NCBI RefSeq assembly: GCF_014199325.1
Contig: NZ_JACIJJ010000001.1
Span: 930,001-994,000, forward strand
Source: Sphingomonas yantingensis
Lineage (GTDB): Bacteria > Pseudomonadota > Alphaproteobacteria > Sphingomonadales > Sphingomonadaceae
Direction of reading: 5' to 3'
Length of the DNA stretch: 64,000 bases
The position numbers and the translations under genes were made by a program. Shown here piece by piece: positions 43,678 to 51,213 of the stretch. Within the stretch, counting starts at the first letter, position 1. Every line of letters starts with the position of its first letter. Below the pieces are notes generated by a model that saw nothing but the letters and a program-made list of their open reading frames with translations, was not told the DNA's origin and ran no database searches.

Positions 43678-44190
43678 ATGTCGCGTAAGCTCCTTCTTGC
43701 CGCCCTGCCACTCCTCGCCGTCGCGGGCTGCGTTGCGCCTTCGCGCCCGCTGCCGAGCCCCGAACCCGCACCGCGGCCGATGCCTGCGCCGCGACCGATG
43801 CCGGCGCCGGCCCCACCGCCGGCGTCGAGTGACTGGCGCGACTGGGCGCTGACGCCCGGCGACTGGCGCTATAACGCGACGGCGGGCGGATCGGTCGCGC
43901 GGTTCGGGGCGGGGCTCGCCACCCTGGCCTGCGACCGCGGGGCGGGCACCGTCACCTTCACGGTGCAGGGCAGCGGTACCCGCGCGATCGTGCGCACCAG
44001 CAGCACTGCGCGGACGCTGTCGATGGCCCCCGAGGCGGCCGGCGTGTCGGTGCGGCTGCCCGCGCGCGACAGTCTGCTCGACGCGATGGGATTCAGCCGT
44101 GGTCGGTTCGTGGTCGAGGGCGTGACGCCGCGGCCGCTGGTCATTCCCGCCTGGCCCGAGATTTTGCGCGTGGCTGAGGATTGCCGGTAG
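43678..44190 (+). CDS. Hypothetical proline-rich lipoprotein
   Basis: 170-residue protein with a lipoprotein signal (MSRKLLLAALPLLAVAGC) followed by a Pro/Ala/Met-rich spacer (about 20-50), then a globular part with two further cysteines (LATLACDRGAG and VAEDCR) that could form a disulfide. SSDWRDWALTPGDWRYNATAGGSVARFG resembles small sphingomonad periplasmic proteins. No functional family is recognised. The ATG is 32 bp after the GST stop. The gene ends next to a large inverted repeat that may terminate it. Confidence 0.75.
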   Translation: MSRKLLLAALPLLAVAGCVAPSRPLPSPEPAPRPMPAPRPMPAPAPPPASSDWRDWALTPGDWRYNATAGGSVARFGAGLATLACDRGAGTVTFTVQGSGTRAIVRTSSTARTLSMAPEAAGVSVRLPARDSLLDAMGFSRGRFVVEGVTPRPLVIPAWPEILRVAEDCR

Positions 44191-44196
44191 GAAGTA

Positions 44197-44297
44197 AAGA
44201 AGCGGGACCCCGGATCAAGTCCGCGATGACGGTTTGCGGGAAGGGATCGACCTATCCAAAATCGTCATCCTGGACTTGATCCGGGATCCCGCTTCTT
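44197..44297. terminator. Long inverted pair of family A repeats between convergent genes
   Basis: Left arm 44197-44230 (AAGAAGCGGGACCCCGGATC, continuing AAGTCCGCGATGAC) and right arm 44264-44297 are reverse complements at 31 of 34 positions, separated by 33 bp. The two arms are inverted copies of the family A repeat. It fills the gap between the convergent lipoprotein gene and saccharopine dehydrogenase-like gene and ends in TTCTTCTT or AAGAA on either side. It is a good candidate bidirectional terminator as well as an interspersed repeat. Confidence 0.7.
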
Positions 44298-44300
44298 CTT

Positions 44301-45458
44301 CTACCCCGCCCGGAAGGTCAGCCCCGCCCGTGCCGTCAGCCGGTCTCGCAACGCTGCGCCAAGCAGCGCGGTCGGCGTCCAGACGCCGCCCTCGCTCTCC
44401 GTCTCGCCCAGCAGCAGCGCGGTCTCCGCGATCATCTTTGAGGTCGAGCCGTAGCCCGGATCGCGATCGCCGGTCACGACCGCCTCGGCACGGTCGCCGT
44501 CCGGCATCTCGGCGATGAAGAGGATGTCGTAGAACCCCGCCTCGCGCTCCTCGCGGCTCGGCCCCTCGCCGGGGGCGGGGCCCTTGTTGCCGCCGATCGG
44601 GTTCATCTTGGCGATCGCCTCGGCCGCCGCCTTGCCGAGTTCGCCCAGGCCCGGCGCGATCATCATCTCGTCATAGACGAAGTCGGTGCCATAGGCGTGG
44701 CCGGTCAGCGCGTTGGTGCGGTGGACGTTCTTGGTGTTGATCGTCGCCATGACGAACGGCGCGACCCAGCCGCCGACCGCCGCGTCATATTCGGGGATCA
44801 TGCCGGTGGGCTGCGACGGCCCCTGGAAACCGGGGGTCAGCGCGAAGGGGTTGATCATCAGTTTCAGGATGCCCGGATCGCGGGCGGCGGCGGCCATCGT
44901 CGCCTTGGCACTGGCGAAGGTGCCGCCCGAGAAAGTGCCCTGCATCTTACGGATGCGGCCCTTCACGCGCGGGGCGGGGCGGCCGAACTTGGCCTTGGCG
45001 CACTGCTGCACTTCCCAGACGCCAAGGTCGAAGGGGATCGAGTCGAACCCGCAGGAAAAGACGATGCGCGCGCCCGACGCCTTTGCATCGGCGTCGTACT
45101 TGTCGATCATCGCGCGCATCCACGCCGGCTCGCCGCACAGGTCGACATAGCCGGTGCCGGTATGCGCGCAGGCGGCGACCAGCGGCTCGCCATAAAGCTG
45201 GTAAGGGCCGACCGTGGTCAGGACGACCTTCGTCCGCCCGCACATCGCCTTCAGCGCGGAAGGATCATCGGCATCCGCGACGATCAGGGGCGTGTCGGCC
45301 GGTGCGCCGACCTCCGCCCGCGCGGCCTCCAGCTTGGTCAGCGATCGGCCCGCCATCGCCCAACGGGGAGCGGGATCGCGCTGCGCCAGATATTCGGCGA
45401 CAAGCTTGCCCGTATAGCCGGTGGCGCCATAGACGATGACGTCGAATTCGCGATCCAT
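44301..45458 (-). CDS. Saccharopine dehydrogenase-like trans-acting enoyl reductase family protein
   Basis: 385-residue NAD(P)-binding protein of the saccharopine dehydrogenase-like family. The Rossmann motif VIVYGATGYTGKLVAEYLAQ lies at the N-terminus, followed by TTVGPYQLYGEPLVAACAHTGTGYVDLCGE and SCGFDSIPFDLGVW, which are shared with the trans-acting enoyl reductases of lipid synthesis. No true lysine-pathway role is implied. Start ATG 45458; the longer open frame upstream is a shadow of the ABC transporter. It lies 22 bp downstream of the ABC transporter and on the same strand, so both may be one operon. Confidence 0.88.
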   Translation of the reverse strand: MDREFDVIVYGATGYTGKLVAEYLAQRDPAPRWAMAGRSLTKLEAARAEVGAPADTPLIVADADDPSALKAMCGRTKVVLTTVGPYQLYGEPLVAACAHTGTGYVDLCGEPAWMRAMIDKYDADAKASGARIVFSCGFDSIPFDLGVWEVQQCAKAKFGRPAPRVKGRIRKMQGTFSGGTFASAKATMAAAARDPGILKLMINPFALTPGFQGPSQPTGMIPEYDAAVGGWVAPFVMATINTKNVHRTNALTGHAYGTDFVYDEMMIAPGLGELGKAAAEAIAKMNPIGGNKGPAPGEGPSREEREAGFYDILFIAEMPDGDRAEAVVTGDRDPGYGSTSKMIAETALLLGETESEGGVWTPTALLGAALRDRLTARAGLTFRAG

Positions 45459-45480
45459 GTTCCGCTCCCGATCGGTTTCG

Positions 45481-47259
45481 TTATGCAACCTCATTGAATT
45501 GCAGCGCCGCGAGCCGCGCGTAAAGCCCGCTGTTCGCCGCCAGCGCCGAATGCGTGCCGGTTTCGACGATCCGGCCGTTTTCCATGACGACGATGCGGTC
45601 GGCATTGCGGACGGTCGCAAGGCGATGCGCGATCACCAGCGTCGTGCGCGTCGCCATCAGTCGCTCGAGCGCGTCCTGCACCAGCCGCTCGCTCTCGGCA
45701 TCGAGTGCGGAGGTCGCCTCGTCGAGGAGCAGGATCGGCGCGTCGCGCAGCAGCGCGCGGGCGATCGCGATCCGTTGGCGCTGCCCGCCCGACAGGCGCG
45801 CGCCGCCTTCGCCAAGGAAGGTGTCGAGGCCCTGGGGCAGGGTGCGCAGGAACTCGGCGGCGTTGGCCGCTTGGGCCGCTTCCCAGATCGCCTCGTCGCT
45901 CGCGTCCCAGCGGCCGTAGCGCAAGTTGTCGCGCGCGGAGGAGGCGAAGATCACCGTCTCCTGCGGCACCATCGCGATGCGCGCGCGGAGCTCGGCGGGG
46001 TCGGCCTCCGCCACCGGCACGCCGTCGATGCGGACGGTGCCCGCCTGCGGGTCGTAGAAACGCTCGGCAAGCTGGAACAGCGTCGACTTGCCCGCGCCGG
46101 AGGGGCCGACGACGGCGATCGTCTCGCCCGGCGCCACGTCGAGCGTGAAGTCGTCGAGCGCGGCATGCTCGGGCCGGGTGGGATAGCGAAACGTCACACC
46201 CTCGAACGCGATGCTGCCCCGCGCCGGCGTCGGCAGCGCGCGCGGGTTGGCGGGCGGGGCGATGTCGGGCTGTTCGGCGAGAAGTTCGGCTAGCCGCGCG
46301 GCGGCGCCGGAGGCGCGCAGCAGGTCGCCGTAAACCTCGATCAGCGCCCCGAACGCGCCGGTGACGAGGCCGGCGGTCAGCACGAACGCGGTGATCGACC
46401 CGCCGGTGGTCCGACCCGACGCGACGTCGGCGACCGCTTCCCAGATGATGAGTGTCACCGCACCGAAGAGCAGGAGGATGACGAGCGCGGTCATCAGCGC
46501 GCGCGTGCCGAAGCGCGCCTTGGCGGTGGCGAAGCCGCGATCGACCGCGGCGGCGAAGCGATCGGCCTCGCGCCCTTCTTGGCCGAACGCCTGGACGATC
46601 TTCATCGCGCCCAGCGTCTCGTTCGCGGTCGCGCCGATATCGGCCACGCGGTCCTGGCTGGAGCGCGACAGCCGGCGGACGCGGGCGCCCAATAGGAAGA
46701 TCGGCAGCACGATCAGCGGCAGGCCGAGCAGCAGGTAGCCGGCGATCTTCGGACTGAGTGCGAAGAGATAAATGAGGCCACCGACGCCAACGAGCAGGTT
46801 GCGCAGCGCCACCGACACGGTCGAGCCGACGATCTGTTCGACGATCGCGGTGTCGGCGGTCAGGCGGCTGGCGATCTCCGACGGGCGGTTCTCCTCGAAC
46901 CAGCGCGGCGCGAGGCGCAGGAGATTGCGCTGCACCGCGACGCGCATGTCGGCGACCGTCCGCTCCGCCAGCCACGACACGAACCAGAAGCGTGCGGCGG
47001 TGGCGACCGCGAGCACCACGACCACCATCAGCAGCCGGTGAAAATAGGGCGCGATCGCCGCCGCGCTGCCGCCCGCGAACCCGTTGTCGACAACAAGCTG
47101 GAAGGTGCGCGGGATGTAGAGCGTCGCCGTCGCCGCCACGATCAGCGCCAGCACCGCACAGGCAAGTTGGAGCGGATAGCTGCGCGTGAATCGCCAGACG
47201 ACGAGGAGGTTCGACAGCTTGCGGGACGGGGCGGGCGGGACGGGGGCTTCGGTTGCCAT
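45481..47259 (-). CDS. ABC exporter, fused transmembrane and ATPase domains (MsbA-like)
   Basis: 592-residue half-transporter. Six helices (about 20-315) precede an ATP-binding domain with Walker A GPSGAGKSTLFQL, signature GGARLSGGQRQRIAIARALL, Walker B PILLLDEATSALD and switch histidine IAHRLATVR. The transmembrane part has TADTAIVEQIVGSTVSVALRNLL, typical of MsbA/lipid-type exporters of alphaproteobacteria. It should homodimerise. Substrate is not evident. ATG 47259 chosen; the longer upstream frame is a shadow of cysK. Divergent from cysK. Confidence 0.93.
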   Translation of the reverse strand: MATEAPVPPAPSRKLSNLLVVWRFTRSYPLQLACAVLALIVAATATLYIPRTFQLVVDNGFAGGSAAAIAPYFHRLLMVVVVLAVATAARFWFVSWLAERTVADMRVAVQRNLLRLAPRWFEENRPSEIASRLTADTAIVEQIVGSTVSVALRNLLVGVGGLIYLFALSPKIAGYLLLGLPLIVLPIFLLGARVRRLSRSSQDRVADIGATANETLGAMKIVQAFGQEGREADRFAAAVDRGFATAKARFGTRALMTALVILLLFGAVTLIIWEAVADVASGRTTGGSITAFVLTAGLVTGAFGALIEVYGDLLRASGAAARLAELLAEQPDIAPPANPRALPTPARGSIAFEGVTFRYPTRPEHAALDDFTLDVAPGETIAVVGPSGAGKSTLFQLAERFYDPQAGTVRIDGVPVAEADPAELRARIAMVPQETVIFASSARDNLRYGRWDASDEAIWEAAQAANAAEFLRTLPQGLDTFLGEGGARLSGGQRQRIAIARALLRDAPILLLDEATSALDAESERLVQDALERLMATRTTLVIAHRLATVRNADRIVVMENGRIVETGTHSALAANSGLYARLAALQFNEVA

Positions 47260-47364
47260 GGGCGCGGGCGTAGCGCGAAGCGCGGGGCGGGGAAAGGCGG
47301 GCGATTGTCGGTCCCCAAGCGATGCTTGCTTGGCGGGGAGGGGGGCACGCCCTATCTCCCGCCG

Positions 47365-48333
47365 ATGCATATCGCCGCAGATACCATCGCGCTCATCGGC
47401 AACACTCCGCTCGTCCGGCTGAAGGGGCCAAGCGAGGCCGCGAACGCCGAAATCTTCGCCAAGTGCGAGTTCGCCAATCCGGGCGCCAGCGTGAAGGACC
47501 GCGCCGCCCGCTTCATCGTCGAGGATGCCGAGGAAAAGGGGCTGATCCAGCCCGGCGGTACCTTCGTCGAGGGGACGGCGGGCAATACCGGCATCGGCCT
47601 GGCGCTGGTCGCCAATGCCAAGGGCTATAAGACGATCATCGTCATGCCCGAGACGCAGAGCCGGGAAAAGATGGACACGCTTCGCGCGCTGGGCGCCGAG
47701 CTCGTCCTCGTCCCCGCCGCGCCCTATTCCAACCCCGGCCATTTCGTGCACACCAGCCGCCGCATCGCCGAGGAGACGCAGAACGCCGTCTGGGCGAACC
47801 AGTTCGACAATATCGCCAATCGCCGCGCGCACATCGTCGGCACCGCGCCCGAAATCTGGGAGCAGATGGACGGGCGCATCGACGGCTTTACCTGTGCGGT
47901 GGGCACCGGGGGGACGCTGGCGGGCGTCGGCCTCGGGCTCAAGGAAAAGGACGCGAACGTTCGCATCGCCTTGAGCGACCCGCATGGCGCGGCGCTCTAC
48001 GAATATTACGCGCATGGCGAGCTGAAGGCCGAAGGGTCTTCGGTCGCCGAGGGGATCGGGCAGGGGCGGATCACCGCAAATCTGGAGGGCGCGCCGATCG
48101 ACACCCAGTTCCGCATCTCGGACGCCGAAGGCTATGAATGGGTCCGCCGCCTGCTCGACGAAGAGGGGCTGTGCCTGGGCCTGTCGTCGGGCATTAACGT
48201 CGCGGGCGCGGTGCGGCTGGCGCGCGAGATCGGGCCGGGCGCGCGCGTTGCGACGATCCTGTGCGATACCGGATTCCGGTATCTGTCGACGCTGTACAAT
48301 GATGAGTGGCTGGCGGCGAAGGGGTTAGCTTGA
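47365..48333 (+). CDS. cysK: Cysteine synthase
   Basis: PLP enzyme making cysteine from O-acetylserine and sulfide. 322 residues with the PLP lysine in NPGASVKDRAARF (Lys44), the substrate loop EGTAGNTGIGLALVANAKGYKTIIVMP and phosphate-binding GTGGTLAGVGLGL. Start ATG 47365 (MHIAADTIALIGNTPLVRL) matches the family N-terminus. No ribosome site is evident directly upstream, so the message may be near-leaderless. Close relatives use either O-acetylserine or other activated serines; the sequence cannot decide. Confidence 0.94.
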   Translation: MHIAADTIALIGNTPLVRLKGPSEAANAEIFAKCEFANPGASVKDRAARFIVEDAEEKGLIQPGGTFVEGTAGNTGIGLALVANAKGYKTIIVMPETQSREKMDTLRALGAELVLVPAAPYSNPGHFVHTSRRIAEETQNAVWANQFDNIANRRAHIVGTAPEIWEQMDGRIDGFTCAVGTGGTLAGVGLGLKEKDANVRIALSDPHGAALYEYYAHGELKAEGSSVAEGIGQGRITANLEGAPIDTQFRISDAEGYEWVRRLLDEEGLCLGLSSGINVAGAVRLAREIGPGARVATILCDTGFRYLSTLYNDEWLAAKGLA

Positions 48334-48338
48334 GTCCA

Positions 48339-48573
48339 CCCTGCCCGTCAGGGCGAGGTGGTGCGCGTAGTGCGACGAAGGGGGCAGGCCACGAGCGTTT
48401 CGTCTGCGGTCCGCCCCCTCCACCGCCTGCGGCGGTCCCCCTCCCCCTGACGGGGCAGGATTAAGCGTTCGTACCCGGCGAAGGCCGGGGGCCAGTTACG
48501 GGCCGGCGGTGATCTGGAGGTGCGCCCGCCAAACAGCGTCGCCCTACTGGACCCCCGCCTTCGCCGGGGTACG
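48339..48573. repeat. Nested inverted repeats (families B and C) between convergent genes
   Basis: The 249-bp gap between cysK and the NTF2-like gene is filled by two nested structures. Outer pair: CCCTGCCCGTCAGGG (48339-48353) with CCCTGACGGGGCAGG (48445-48459), enclosing a perfect hairpin ACCGCC-TGC-GGCGGT (48422-48436) inside a CCCCCTCCACCGCC tract. Second pair (family B): CGTACCCGGCGAAGGCCGGG (from 48470) and its near-exact inverted copy ending CGCCGGGGTACG (48573). Family B also occurs at 4543. These look like interspersed palindromic units that may double as terminators. Confidence 0.75.
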
Positions 48574-48582
48574 CTGAGCCGA

Positions 48583-49038
48583 TCAATGGACTCGTGTTTC
48601 GCTCTCACTCGCCGCCGGGCGGGGCAGGCCGGCGCCCTTGCAAACCGACACCGCCTCGAACCCGGCGATGCGCCAGTGATCGGTTCGGCGCATCAGGATG
48701 ACGCAGTCGGCCGAGGCGACGGGGGCGCAGTCCATGCAGTCGCGCACGGTCAGGAACGCGCGGACCTTCATCTCGCGGCCGCTTGCCGCGCGGTCGACGA
48801 TGATGTTGGTGAAATGGTGCCGCCAGTTGCCGCCGCTCTTCGCTCGGAGGTCGCCGGGGATGCGCATGATGCCGGCGCGCCCCTCGATCGGGTCCATGCC
48901 CGACTTGGCGTAACGCGCGTCGATCGTGAAGAGCTGTTCCCATTCACCCGTATCGTCGTGATCGATCGCCCAGCAGAACCGGCTGAGTACTTCGTGCAGC
49001 TCGAGCTTGGTGACGGGATCGACGCTCGACAGGCCCAT
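48583..49038 (-). CDS. SnoaL/NTF2-like fold protein
   Basis: 151-residue protein of the nuclear transport factor 2-like superfamily: KLELHEVLSRFCWAIDHDDTGEWEQLFTIDARY at the N-terminus, GRAGIMRIPGDLRAKSGGNWRHHFTNIIVD in the middle, and a beta-rich C-terminal half. Related proteins are dehydratases, isomerases or small-subunit dioxygenases; no catalytic residues can be assigned. Start ATG 49038 with GGAGAG just upstream on the minus strand. Four cysteines cluster at FCWAID, RDCMDC and SADCV. Stand-alone gene. Confidence 0.8.
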   Translation of the reverse strand: MGLSSVDPVTKLELHEVLSRFCWAIDHDDTGEWEQLFTIDARYAKSGMDPIEGRAGIMRIPGDLRAKSGGNWRHHFTNIIVDRAASGREMKVRAFLTVRDCMDCAPVASADCVILMRRTDHWRIAGFEAVSVCKGAGLPRPAASESETRVH

Positions 49039-49105
49039 GGCAACTCTCCGACGCTTTTGTTTGTCATAACAAACCATGTGCGCCGGAGAGGTGCAAGACT
49101 GGAGT

Positions 49106-49330
49106 CTAGCTTTCTGTTCCGCGGCCGGTTTTCGCCTGCAGGGCGTCGATCGCCTTCGATGCGTTGGCCTTGGTCAGCGAGTCGTCGAACGGCGCGCCCG
49201 CTTCCTCGCTCAGCGTCTTGAGATAGCTCGCCTGCGCACCGGTCATCGGCTCGTCGCCGGTCGTCCAGTCGTCGGGGTCCTTCTCGGCATTGGAGAAGGG
49301 TTCGGTCTTGGGATTGTGCGGTTCGGCCAC
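49106..49330 (-). CDS. DUF3072 domain small protein
   Basis: 74-residue hydrophilic protein matching DUF3072: NAEKDPDDWTTGDEPMTGAQASYLKTLSEEAG, then a predicted helix ANASKAIDALQAKTG. The MTGAQASYLKTLSEEAG stretch resembles helical segments in small DNA-related proteins, but function is unknown. Ribosome site AGGAGAC lies 7 nt before ATG. A possible EcfG-type promoter with one extra spacer base (49355-49380) precedes it, which would make it a stress-induced small protein. Confidence 0.85.
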   Translation of the reverse strand: MAEPHNPKTEPFSNAEKDPDDWTTGDEPMTGAQASYLKTLSEEAGAPFDDSLTKANASKAIDALQAKTGRGTES

Positions 49331-49354
49331 GGCAAAGTCTCCTTCGCCGCGGCC

Positions 49355-49380
49355 AACGCATCATGTTCTCAATGTGTTCC
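49355..49380 (-). promoter_or_regulatory. Possible EcfG-type promoter for the DUF3072 gene (atypical spacing)
   Basis: Minus-strand GGAAC (complement of 49376-49380) and GTT within CGTT (complement of 49355-49357) are separated by 18 bp, one more than the usual 16-17. It sits 25 bp upstream of the ATG. Orientation and distance fit, but spacing does not, so this is a weak call. Confidence 0.35.
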
Positions 49381-49382
49381 GA

Positions 49383-50489
49383 TCAGGCGGTCCAGGCCTG
49401 ATAGGGCAGACCCAGATCGTCGGCGACCGCCTTGAACGCGATGTTGCCCTTGTAGACGTTGAGGCCGTTGGCGAGATGGCGGTCCGCCTTCATCGCCGCT
49501 TCCGCACCCAGGTTGGCGAGGCGGAGGGCGAAGGGCAACGTCGCGTTGTTGAGCGCGAACGCGCTGGTACGCGCGACCGCGCCCGGCATGTTGGCGACGC
49601 AATAATGGATCACGCCGTCGACCTCGAACACCGGGTCTTCGTGCGTCGTCGCGTGGCTCGTCTCGAAGCAGCCGCCCTGGTCGATGGCGATGTCGACCAT
49701 CACCGAACCGCGCTTCATCGTCTTGACCATCTCGCGCGTGACGAGCTTCGGCGCGGCCGCGCCGGGGACGAGCACCGCGCCGATGACGAGGTGCGCGTTC
49801 TTCACCGCCGCCGCGATCGCCGCCTTCGACGCGTACGCGGTCTTGATCTGGCTCGAGAAGAACATGTCGAGCTCGGCCAAGCGATCGTTGTTGATGTCGT
49901 AGATCGTCACGTCGGCGCGCATGCCGACCGCCATCTGCGCGGCGTTGACGCCCGAGACGCCGCCGCCGAGGATCGCGACCCGCGCCGGCGCCACGCCCGG
50001 CACGCCGCCGAGCAGCACGCCGCGGCCGCCCTGCTCCTTTTCAAGGTAATGCGCGCCGACCTGGACCGACATGCGGCCCGCGACCTCGCTCATCGGCTTG
50101 AGCAGCGGCAGGCTGCGCGAGTCGCTGGTGACGGTCTCGTACGCGATGCAGGTCGCGCCCGACTTCATCAACCCCTCGGCCTGCGGCTTGTCGGCGGCGA
50201 GGTGAAGGTAGGTGAACAGCGTGTGGCGCGGCTCCAGCAGCGCGATCTCGCTCGCCTGCGGCTCCTTCACCTTCACGATCATGTCGCTCTGCGCGAACAC
50301 TTCGGCCGCGGTGACGACGATGCGCGCGCCCGCGGCGACATAATCCTGATCCTCGAAATCGATGCCGCCGCCCGCCTTGGTCTCGACGACGACCTCGTGC
50401 CCGGCGGCGACGAGTTCGGCGACCGACGGCGGGGTCAGGCCGACGCGATATTCGTGGTTCTTGATTTCCTTGGGGACGCCGATCCGCAT
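49383..50489 (-). CDS. ald: Alanine dehydrogenase
   Basis: NAD-dependent enzyme interconverting L-alanine with pyruvate and ammonia. 368 residues; MRIGVPKEIKNHEYRVGLTPPSVAELVAAGHEVVVE at the start, substrate lysine/histidine region KVKEPQASEIALLEPRHTLFTYLHLAAD, and the Rossmann motif VAILGGGVSGVNAAQMAVGMRADVTIYD. Ends with VANMPGAVARTSAFALNNATLPF. Strong ribosome site AGGAGATAG before ATG 50489. It is transcribed divergently from an Lrp/AsnC regulator, a common arrangement in which the regulator activates ald in response to alanine. Confidence 0.97.
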   Translation of the reverse strand: MRIGVPKEIKNHEYRVGLTPPSVAELVAAGHEVVVETKAGGGIDFEDQDYVAAGARIVVTAAEVFAQSDMIVKVKEPQASEIALLEPRHTLFTYLHLAADKPQAEGLMKSGATCIAYETVTSDSRSLPLLKPMSEVAGRMSVQVGAHYLEKEQGGRGVLLGGVPGVAPARVAILGGGVSGVNAAQMAVGMRADVTIYDINNDRLAELDMFFSSQIKTAYASKAAIAAAVKNAHLVIGAVLVPGAAAPKLVTREMVKTMKRGSVMVDIAIDQGGCFETSHATTHEDPVFEVDGVIHYCVANMPGAVARTSAFALNNATLPFALRLANLGAEAAMKADRHLANGLNVYKGNIAFKAVADDLGLPYQAWTA

Positions 50490-50509
50490 CACTCTATCTC
50501 CTGTCGAGT

Positions 50510-50584
50510 TATTTGCGCGGCAAATAGCATCGGGACGGGAGCGGCGTCCTTGCAAAGACACGCGCCTTGGAAGCGTTCTTTGCA
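50510..50584. promoter_or_regulatory. Palindromic operator candidates in the ald-lrp intergenic region
   Basis: Two symmetric elements lie in the 132-bp divergent gap. One is TATTTGC-GCG-GCAAATA (50510-50526). The other is an inverted pair TGCAAAGA (50551-50558) and TCTTTGCA (50577-50584) with an 18-bp spacer. Both share a TTTGC/GCAAA core. They are good candidates for binding the Lrp/AsnC-type regulator encoded next door, whose family binds degenerate palindromes upstream of ald and its own gene. Confidence 0.6.
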
Positions 50585-50621
50585 TGGATGCCGCGCTAGG
50601 ATCCGTTTATATGGCGTATCC

Positions 50622-51089
50622 ATGCAGATCGATCGCATCGACCGAGTTATCCTGCGCGCGTTGGCCGACGATGCACGCGCGCCTGTCGCACGCGTGGCCG
50701 ACCAGTGCGGGTTGTCGCAATCGGCCTGCTCGCGTCGCATCGCCGCGTTGGAGGCGGCGGGCGCGATCCGAGGATACGGCGCGCGGCTGGGCGCGCGGCG
50801 ACTCGGCGTGCACGTCACCGCACTTGTCGACATCACGCTGTCGACTCAGGTCGAGGAGGATCTGGCCGCGTTCGAGCGGGCGGTGGGCGCGATCCCCGGC
50901 GTCGTCGGCTGCGCGCTCGTTTCCGGCCAGCAGGATTACCGGCTGACGATCCTTGCCCGCGATCTCGATGATTATGAACGGCTTCACCGCGAGCATCTGG
51001 GCCGGTTGCCGGGCGTGACGACGATCAATTCGAGCTTCGTCCTGCGCGAGGTGCCCACCTTGGGCGAGGCGGAGGCGATGCTCGGATGA
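50622..51089 (+). CDS. Lrp/AsnC family transcriptional regulator
   Basis: 155-residue feast/famine regulator: N-terminal winged helix-turn-helix (IDRVILRALADDARAPVARVADQCGLSQSACSRRIAALEAAGAIRGYGARL) and a C-terminal RAM/ligand domain (VEEDLAAFERAVGAIPGVVGCALVSGQQDYRLTILARDLDDYERLHREHLGRLPGV). Start ATG 50622; the very long open frame upstream is a shadow of ald. Divergence from ald suggests it controls alanine catabolism (AldR-like). The ligand is inferred to be an amino acid. Confidence 0.94.
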   Translation: MQIDRIDRVILRALADDARAPVARVADQCGLSQSACSRRIAALEAAGAIRGYGARLGARRLGVHVTALVDITLSTQVEEDLAAFERAVGAIPGVVGCALVSGQQDYRLTILARDLDDYERLHREHLGRLPGVTTINSSFVLREVPTLGEAEAMLG

Positions 51090-51213
51090 GCCGGCTTACC
51101 CGCCCCGCATTGCGGGCCGCATCGCGCGGTGCTAACGGCGCGCCGATCATGGACCGGACCGTCGCCACCGCGCTGACCTCGCCCCCACCGGCCGCCCGGA
51201 AAGCCGCGCGCCC

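Noticed and set aside
49290-50621. Very long N-terminal extension of the Lrp regulator frame
   Set aside because: It is antisense to ald, a certain gene; the regulator starts at ATG 50622 with a complete HTH domain.
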